DNA of 64,000 bases, from NCBI GenBank assembly GCA_029204225.1, contig CM055111.1, positions 42,968,815-43,032,814 on the forward strand, given 5' to 3'. Of the stretch, positions 57,097 through 64,000 are shown in pieces (position 1 is the first letter of the stretch; each line of letters begins with the position of its first letter). Source of the DNA: Diphasiastrum complanatum (Eukaryota; Streptophyta; Lycopodiopsida; Lycopodiales; Lycopodiaceae). Position numbers and translations under genes: made by a program. The notes under the pieces were generated by a model. The model worked only from the letters and a program-made list of their open reading frames with translations, searched no databases and was not told the DNA's origin.

Positions 57097-58638
57097 TTGC
57101 ATTTGTGGGTGGATGACATACAAAGTATGGAAAGGAGCTTCCATGGGGCAATCCCCAAGATTGGTTCAAGATTATTATTCCTATCCGGAAAGATCGCGGG
57201 GAGGAAGTCAGATTTCATGATCGACTCCGGAGCTTCACATAACTATATTTTTAGGAGCGTAGTGGAACAATTCAGCTTGCCGACCAGAAATGTAACATCA
57301 ACGCTCAAGGTAGAAACAACAAAGGGAGTACTGGACGCAGACAAAGCAACATTGAACATCCCGGTGCAAATTGGGAGATGGAAGGCTAAACTTAGCTTTT
57401 TGATTTTAGAGATGGATGCCTTCGATGTAATTTTGGGCCTTCCCTGGCTAAATGAACATTGTATTGCAGTTTTGGGTAGGAGCTCAAACTTGGTTCTCTT
57501 GGATTACAAGGGACAGATCTGTATGACAAAAGCTCTGCCTGCAGGGAACGCTAAGGGCACCGATATTGAACAAAATCTGGTTGCTGCATCTGTGATTAAA
57601 AGCATGGCGAAAGGGAAAAGGTCAAAGTGCTTTCTTTGTATCTGTAGAGAGGTTCCAAAAGGGAAAAACGCACAACAGAAAACCTTGCCAAAGGAGGTGA
57701 CAGATTTGCTAGAGGAATTTAGCGATGTGTTTGCGGAAGAACTCCCAGCTAAGTTACCTCCTCGAAGACTAGTGGACCATAAGATTGAGTTGGTACCTGG
57801 AACAGAACCAACTTCACGAGCACCCTATAGAATGTCCCAAGAAGAGTTGGTGGAACTGAAAAGACAGCTTGGTGAATTGATAGACAAAGGATTCATTAGA
57901 CCTAGTGCTTTGCCTTTTGGAGCCCCAATGTTATTCATGGAAAAGGCGGACAAGACACTACAGATGTGTGTGGATTACCGCATGCTCAACAAAGGTACCA
58001 TCAAGAACAAGTATCCCATGCCTAGAATTTATGACCTGTTTGACCAGCTCAAACATGCCAGATATTTTAGCCGAATAGATCTCAGATCTGGATATCACCA
58101 AATTCGAATAGCTAAAGGCGATGAGCACAAAACGGCTTTTCGAACACGGTATGGGAGCCACGAATTCAGGGTGATGTCATTCGGTCTAACAAACGCACCA
58201 GCCACTTTTTGCATGTTGATGAACAACATTTTTCAAGACTACTTAGATGAATTTGTTATCGTGTACATCGACGACATCTTGGTGTTTAGTCGTAGCCTCA
58301 AAGATCACATTAAACATTTAAGGACGGTCTTCCAACGACTGAGGAAGAACAACTTGTTCGCAAAAAGAGAAAAATGTGAATTTGTGGTAGAGGAAGTTGA
58401 TTTCCTTGGACATGTTATAGGCTATGGACGAATTCGGATGGATCCTAAGAAGATCAAGGCTATCTTGGATTGGCTGGCTCCTAAAACTGTTCACGACATC
58501 AAATCCTTTGTGGGCTTATGTAACTTTTACAGGAGATTCATTGAGGCATTTAGCAAAATTGTGGCACCACTGTTGGAGCAGACCAAGACTCATTTGAAGA
58601 TGACATGGACACTGGAATGTGAAGCAGCGTTCCAATAA
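57097..58638 (+). pseudogene. Gypsy protease and reverse transcriptase
   Basis: A 513-residue frame. The aspartic protease site DSGAS is at residues 43-47 ([12 protein letters not shown]), followed by [14 protein letters not shown]. Reverse transcriptase follows: [54 protein letters not shown] (first catalytic Asp about 328) and YIDD at 390-393, then [20 protein letters not shown]. All catalytic residues appear intact. The frame ends at a TAA (58636) where a CAA Gln codon would keep it open into RNase H. The first Met is not the natural start, as protease normally follows gag. Confidence 0.92.
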
Positions 58639-60585
58639 CTAAAACGACGGATCACTCAAGAACCCATCCTTGCCTTACCGGACTTTAGCAAACCTTTCGA
58701 AATACATATAGACGCGTCGAACTTTGCTATTGGGGCCGTGTTGATGCAAGACGGAAAACCTGTTGCATATTTTTCAAAGAAATTGAGTGACATAGAGCGA
58801 CGATGGCCAACTCATGAAAAAGAAATGGTCGCAGTAGCTCAAGCAGTGGAGCATTGGAGACATTATGTGGTAGGAAAACTCTTTAAGGCGTTCACTGATA
58901 ATGTATCACTCAAGTACTTCTCATCCCAAGGTATGCTCACGCCAAAGCAAATGCGATGGCACAACTTTCTCTCAAAATTCAATATAGACATTGTACACAC
59001 GGCGGGAAAGAACAACGTGGTGGCGGACGCACTAAGTAGACAAGAACACGATGGCAATGGTGACAACTCAGGCGACTGGCCTACTCCAAGAAATCAGGGA
59101 GAATTATGGTGCAGATAGGTTGGCGAAGGACTTAATGATCGAATTTCAGCTGGGAAAGCCTCATAAACATTTCACTTGGAAAGATCAAATGGTTGTTTAT
59201 AAACAACGCAGAGTATATGTCCCAGACAACATCAACCTGAGGAAGAAAGTCTTGCGAGAACATCATGACGTACTAGCCACCGGACATCCAGGGGTGAATC
59301 GCATGTATGAACTTTTCAAAAGAGGCTTCTATTGGCCAAGTATGTGGCAGACGTTGAATCCTATGTGCAAACATGCCCGACATGTCAACAAGTGAAGGTG
59401 GAACCGCTAGCTCTAGCAGGACTGCTCCAACCATTACCGGTACCAGCATACCCATGGGATTCGGTGAGCATGGATTTTATTGTTCAACTACCACGGTGCC
59501 AAGGCTTCGACTCAATTTATGTGGTGGTTGACTGCTTTTCAAAGCAGGTTCATCTGGTACCAACTAAAAGTTCAGTGACAGCTGAAGAAGTGGCAAGGTT
59601 ATTTTTCAAATGTGTCTTCAAATACCACGACCTACCTAGAACGATTATTTCTGACCGAGACACCAAGTTCGTCGGAAAGTTTTGGACTTGTCTATTTCAC
59701 CTCGTGGAAACTGGACTGAATTTCAGCACTGCATATCACCCTCAGACAGATGGGCAAACGGAACGAGTCAATCGACAGATTGAACAATACTTACGAAATT
59801 ATGTCGCTTGGGACTAATCCGATTGGGTCAACTACTTGGATATTCTCGAGTTTGCACATAACAACTAAGTGAACAGATCTACTGGAAGGGCACCCTTCGA
59901 GATAAGCAATGGTCGGCTACCGATTGTTCCAAGCTCTTTTCTTACAGGCGTGCAAGAAACTCCAGTACCCACTGTGGAGGAATTCATCAATGAGTGGCAC
60001 ACAAAGCTGACAGAGGTGAAGTCATTTTTAGAGCAGTCCCAAAGAAGTATGGCAGCTGACATAAACCCACATCGACGAGAACTGGAATTTTAGGAAGGTG
60101 ATCAAGTGTGGCTGAACACAAAGAACATTGCGTTACCAAAAGGTTTCTCTCATAAGTTCGTTCGACCTTATGCGGGGCCATATTATGTCACCAAGAAGAT
60201 CAACCCACTAGCTTACCGATTGGCGCTACCATCTAGCTTGGATATACACAATGTGTTTCATATCTCATTACTCAAATGGTACAAACCAGATGAGCGATTT
60301 GATCGGCAACACGAACTCCGTCACCCACCAACGACACTTGATGATACGAAGAGACAGCTTGTACCCGAACAAATATTGACACATAGAGAGCGAATTGGCG
60401 TTCAACGTGAATATCTAGTGAAGTGGCTAGGGGCTCCACTTATTGAGGCTTCTTGGGAGTACGAAGACAAACTTAAGGAGGGAGTCCCTGAAGTACTGGC
60501 AGATTATCTGCAGAAGAATCAACGCAATAGCCGTTTTCCCAAATCGGCACACAAAGCACTACCTGGCGGCATGCCTCCTACATAA
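58639..60585 (+). pseudogene. Gypsy RNase H, integrase and chromodomain
   Basis: RNase H: FEIHIDASNFAIGAVLMQDG, HEKEMVAVAQAVEHWRHYV, FTDNVSLKYF. Integrase zinc part: REHHDVLATGHPGVNRMY and CPTCQQVK. Core: VSMDFIVQLPRCQGFDSIYV, VVDCFSK, IISDRDTKF, HPQTDGQTERVNRQIEQYL, with Asp, Asp and Glu all present. The C-terminus has DIHNVFHISLLKWYKPDE and a chromodomain (QILTHRERIGVQREYLVKWL, ASWEYEDKL), which in this clade directs insertion to heterochromatin. Frame changes occur near 59050-59120 and 59340-59395. Stops at 59815, 59866 and 60092 interrupt the C-terminal half. Confidence 0.92.
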
Positions 60586-60814
60586 ACACTCATGGCCATT
60601 CTGAAGTTCAAGGAACTTCCAGGTATCTTTCTTAAGTTTGTCAATAAATCACTTGTAGCTTTACACAACTTCTACGTAAGTGAACTTTATCTACACTTTT
60701 CCTGTGCTACTACCAATGTATTTTTAATTCAAAGTTGTTAAGGCCAGTGAATTAAGCCTGTGGCATACGTCCTAGGTCTAGTTTGGCCCTGATGAGGACA
60801 TCAGCTTTTTCAAA

Positions 60815-60825
60815 CGAGAGGAAGA
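60815..60825 (+). other. Polypurine tract of the gypsy element
   Basis: CGAGAGGAAGA lies directly before the 3' LTR. Confidence 0.8.
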
Positions 60826-61623
60826 TGTTGTAAAGTTGACTCAGGTGCACCCAGCGTGCCCTGTAAGACTCTAAGGGGTGACGCTCCCTAAGGTCCCAGA
60901 GCAAGTTAGAACGTCAAGGACTGAGCCTCCAACCTGTGGTGAGCCAGTAGTCACAAGTCATGAGCTAGCTCTGGAGCTTGAGTCATGGCCTAGTCAGGAA
61001 GCAAGTTGATTCTGCCACCGGGACGGCTCCCGGGACCCATGTCCAGGAGCCAGACTGATCCTGCCAGGCTTGCCAAGCTTAATCAGCAAAATAAAAACTA
61101 AGTCCTAAAAAGCGTGTTTTACCAGAAAGCACTATGTTTCAGAACAGAGGGGGTGCGCCGAATCACAGCAGAACTATAGGGGGAGTCCGGCAGACAGAAA
61201 CTTGGGCAGCTCAACCAGCGCCATGAATCCAGTCGCCAGGTCTCAGCTCCCTCTACCAGCACGTATGAATGTAATCTCTTCCAAATCTGATAAAATTGAT
61301 TCTTGGGGATGATTACCATTTTGGTTTCACCTCCGAGACTGGTCCAAGTGGAAGGACCCTTACTACAACCTTTTTGCGACGTCGGCGCCTAAGGGTCCCT
61401 GTCACCGACGTGTGGCTTGCCGCTATGCCAATTGGTCAGTTTGGCGACCACTATGCCTTGGGTTTCATGTGTGGCTTGTCTTTGCCTTTGGTTACCTTTT
61501 GGGGACAGATTCTGAGTTGGCTTTCGGGTTGGTTGGGATTTGCATGATGGATGAATGTTAGACTTAAGCGCGTGTTGGGGAAAGCGCTCAAGTCCCAGCG
61601 CCCTTTGAGGCATCGGTGCAACA
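60826..61623 (+). repeat. 3' LTR of the gypsy element
   Basis: 798 bases from TGTTGTAAAG to GTGCAACA. It matches the 5' LTR except for two deleted blocks and scattered substitutions. Confidence 0.93.
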
Positions 61624-61628
61624 TATAG

Positions 61629-61828
61629 TTCATGCAAATTTCATTCACACAATGTTCGAACTTTCATATGTTTGTGAACTATAGATTGATAACCATGCTT
61701 CAGTTTTGTTTGGTTCATATATTAACATAAGACCCGAGATTAGGTACATTTTGAAAATGCAAGAGGCAACGGTGAATCTACTTCTTTTGAACCTTTCATA
61801 GTTGATTATAGATATGATTTGTTCTATT

Positions 61829-61876
<48 letters not shown>

Positions 61877-62852
61877 AGAGTGAGAATGAAACACGTCTAT
61901 ACTTATAGCCTACGGAGCAAACAAACACACCACTTGAAATTCCTGGTGCGTCGCTCCATTTAGAAATTCTAGCTAACGTATAAGTTACAAGTACCTGTAA
62001 TTGTACAATTGATGGTTCATTGTGGCGATACGAATCTTGTCGCTCATACATCGTTTCATTTCAGGAGGTCTTGTCCTTAAGTAAAAGACAGGTCTTTAGC
62101 AATTGAATCCGAAAAATGATATAGGCCTCTTCATAATATATATTTGTCCAACGCATATCCTCATTTTCAAGTATATATTGCCATTTTGGAGTAAATATAC
62201 AAATGTGTGGTATCACATATCCCCCTCCTCAAATGTGAAACGTCCTTGTGAACAGATAATCTTCGTTTCGAGGTTTATTCATTTCTCAAAAAAAAATACT
62301 TTCATATCGTTGATCTTCGTTGAGTCAAATGTGAAGATATTTCTTCATTCGTTGAATATATGGCCTTCACTTAATATTTCAGAATCAAAGGTTGATTCAA
62401 AATATTTTTTCAGCAAACATAAAATAAGCATCATCACATAGGAAAGCTCAGCATCACATAATTCTGCAACACCATATACAAAAAAAAAATTATGTATTAA
62501 GAAATTCGTGCAATTATTGTGCCAAATTCCAAGTCTCTCTAGCATTCGAGCAATAAGACATCTTCCCTTGCCTTGGTGTATCTCTCGATAGGTAAATTGC
62601 CATAAGGTGTCAACCTTACAAGGAGTAGAGTGCCATCAAAAAGTTATTGAACTAATTGAAAATCTTCTCTTGATTTTTTCCTAAGTGTAAACTGTTCGAA
62701 TAGCGTAGATGAAAATTGAATAAATTTACATTTTACAAATAAGTTTTGAATAGAAAATAATACTTTGGCTGCAAATGTGCCAAAATGCCAAAAATTATAT
62801 GTACAAAAAGATCTATATTCGCGGGATTTGAATCTGTCCTACAAATTGTGTT
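61629..62852. other. Intergenic stretch
   Basis: It contains a TC microsatellite (61832-61873) and no recognised gene. Confidence 0.5.
61832..61873. repeat. TC microsatellite
   Basis: About 20 TC units. Confidence 0.9.
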
Positions 62853-64000
62853 TTATTTCCGCAAAATAGCTGGAAAAGTTGCGCTCCCAATCGTGTAAAT
62901 ACTGTATAGCTCCGTATATGCCATGTTGATATTTAGCAATAGGCCTGCGTCGTCAAATTCTTCAATGTTCGCCCGGCCGTCTGGCAAATATAACTTGAAC
63001 TGAGCATGCTTCCTCCAAAACTTTCGCTTCGAATCGCTATGCCGCAAAAACTGGTACTCCTTGATTCGGATGTACTCCAGCACATACAAAAATGTTGAGC
63101 CTATGTACAACTCCACTGATCCGAATGGCATAACTTTGAACTTTCCTTGGATTATGGCCCAACATAAACATCCTTTCTGTTCTATGCTTAGCTGGTCCCA
63201 TAACCAGATAAAGTCTTCTTTGTCCCACTCCGTCTGCCAATCCTCGAACGCCATGCCTATTGTGCCTGGTAGCATCAAATAGTCGACATGCTATTGTAAT
63301 TTGACATTAACATGGCAAGGACACCACTTCTAGAATCTTTTAGAAAAAACTTGAAAGCGTTCTGCACATACCTTCGACTGATTCCTCTTCTGTCGCTTTG
63401 ATTTAGGCTATGCTTCTGCGATGTCTTGTATGTGGATATCTGCAGCGAGCTTCTGGTCTTCGAGCTACTGTTTGAGGTCTGCTACCTCCTTCTATAGGTC
63501 AGAGATTCGGATGCAGGCTTCTGCATACTCCAAGTGATCTACCACCCTTGTACATTTCTAGGTTTCCTTGAGCTGTTTTGCCAACTCATCAATCTTCTCT
63601 AAGGCCTGTGAGTACTCCTCATGTGCGTCTGGCCCAAAGCAAATGATTGCTTCTGCAGATAGCTCTTTAAGTTCTGTCAGTTCTTCTTCGACGAGTGCCT
63701 TTTCATCTTCGAGTGGCTGTAGAAACTCGACTCGAAAATTGTCTAGCATCTGGTCTTGAAGGGACTACAGCTTCAAGGAATCGATCTGGATAGTACCAGA
63801 GCTACTACATAGCTGCAAGGCAGTCTCTACCTTTATTCTCTTCATGGTCTCAGCCTGAAGCATGGTCTTTAGAGAAGCTTTCTCTTACTTGACCTAATTA
63901 AACTCAGTTGTTAACGAATCAAAAAATTTCTGCAATGATGCAGACTTTGCCTGAAGCACCTTATTAATGTCTTTTAATGATTGGGCTTCGTCATTAGCTT
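62853..64000 (-). pseudogene. Decayed coiled-coil protein gene of unknown family, cut by the window end
   Basis: Reading leftwards from the window end, the minus strand gives a long Glu/Lys/Leu/Gln-rich coiled coil (SLKDINKVLQAKSASLQKFF; EFLQPLEDEKALVEEELTEL; YSQALEKIDELAKQLKE), broken by TAG or TAA codons that CAG or CAA would keep open. Beyond a low-complexity part, an unbroken 141-residue frame (63278-62853) follows: MAFEDWQTEWDKEDFIWLWD, QGKFKVMPFGSVELYIGSTF and LNINMAYTELYSIY. I do not recognise either part. The structure suggests a retroelement- or transposon-encoded protein rather than a host gene, but this is inference. The start is outside the window. Confidence 0.5.

Larger units (their letters stand above)
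55476..61623 (+). mobile_element. Ty3/gypsy chromovirus, both LTRs, gag missing
   Basis: LTRs at 55476-56387 and 60826-61623 bound the element. The five bases before (55471-55475) and after (61624-61628) are both TATAG, a perfect target duplication. Order inside: primer-binding site, leader with stem-loops, protease, reverse transcriptase, RNase H, integrase and chromodomain. That order and the chromodomain mark a plant chromovirus. Only about 700 bases separate the primer site from protease, and no gag is readable there, so gag has been deleted. Several stops and two frame changes make pol inactive. Confidence 0.95.

Overview
The window looks like nuclear DNA of a land plant with a large, transposon-rich genome. 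It is AT-rich overall, carries GT-AG introns up to about 2.9 kb, long CT/GA and CA microsatellites, plant-type Ty1/copia and Ty3/gypsy LTR retrotransposons primed by initiator-Met tRNA, and a hAT-type DNA transposon relic. I cannot place the lineage from the sequence alone.

Three host genes can be supported, all on the plus strand. A two-exon gene at 9154-9392 encodes the 25-residue ribosomal protein eL41; its coding exons are too short for ordinary ORF finding. A gene of at least nine coding exons (22935 to about 29510) encodes an epsin-like ENTH-domain protein of clathrin-mediated trafficking, with a retroelement fragment in its largest intron. A two-exon gene (52904-53460) behind a CT-rich leader encodes a basic 123-residue protein that I do not recognise.

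The rest is mostly mobile DNA. Left part: decayed minus-strand copia gag (346-1443), a diverged LTR piece (2478-2870), a gypsy-like gag relic (4077-4745), a minus-strand copia gag/protease/integrase relic (14900-16905), and a solo LTR with a perfect CTAAG target duplication (20932-22176). Middle: an LTR junction inside the epsin intron, a hAT transposase 3' end with an acidic, proline-rich, AT-hook tail (34172-36209), GGTACC-rich palindromes (37558-37635), and a complex array of inverted units and pentamers (39340-40640). Right: a minus-strand copia (40656-43567) abuts a plus-strand copia whose reverse transcriptase is split by a nested, two-LTR, apparently non-autonomous element (44957-50457). 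An almost complete chromodomain-bearing gypsy element with a perfect TATAG duplication lies at 55476-61623. The right edge is a decayed minus-strand coiled-coil coding region.

The observations I would look at first are: the nested non-autonomous element, whose ORF holds a zinc knuckle and two diverged copies of an unfamiliar module of about 120 residues; the perfect 46-bp inverted repeat at 52125-52242; five serial stem-loops in the gag-less leader of the gypsy element; and the many inactivating stops explained by a C-to-T change at CAG, CAA or CGA codons.
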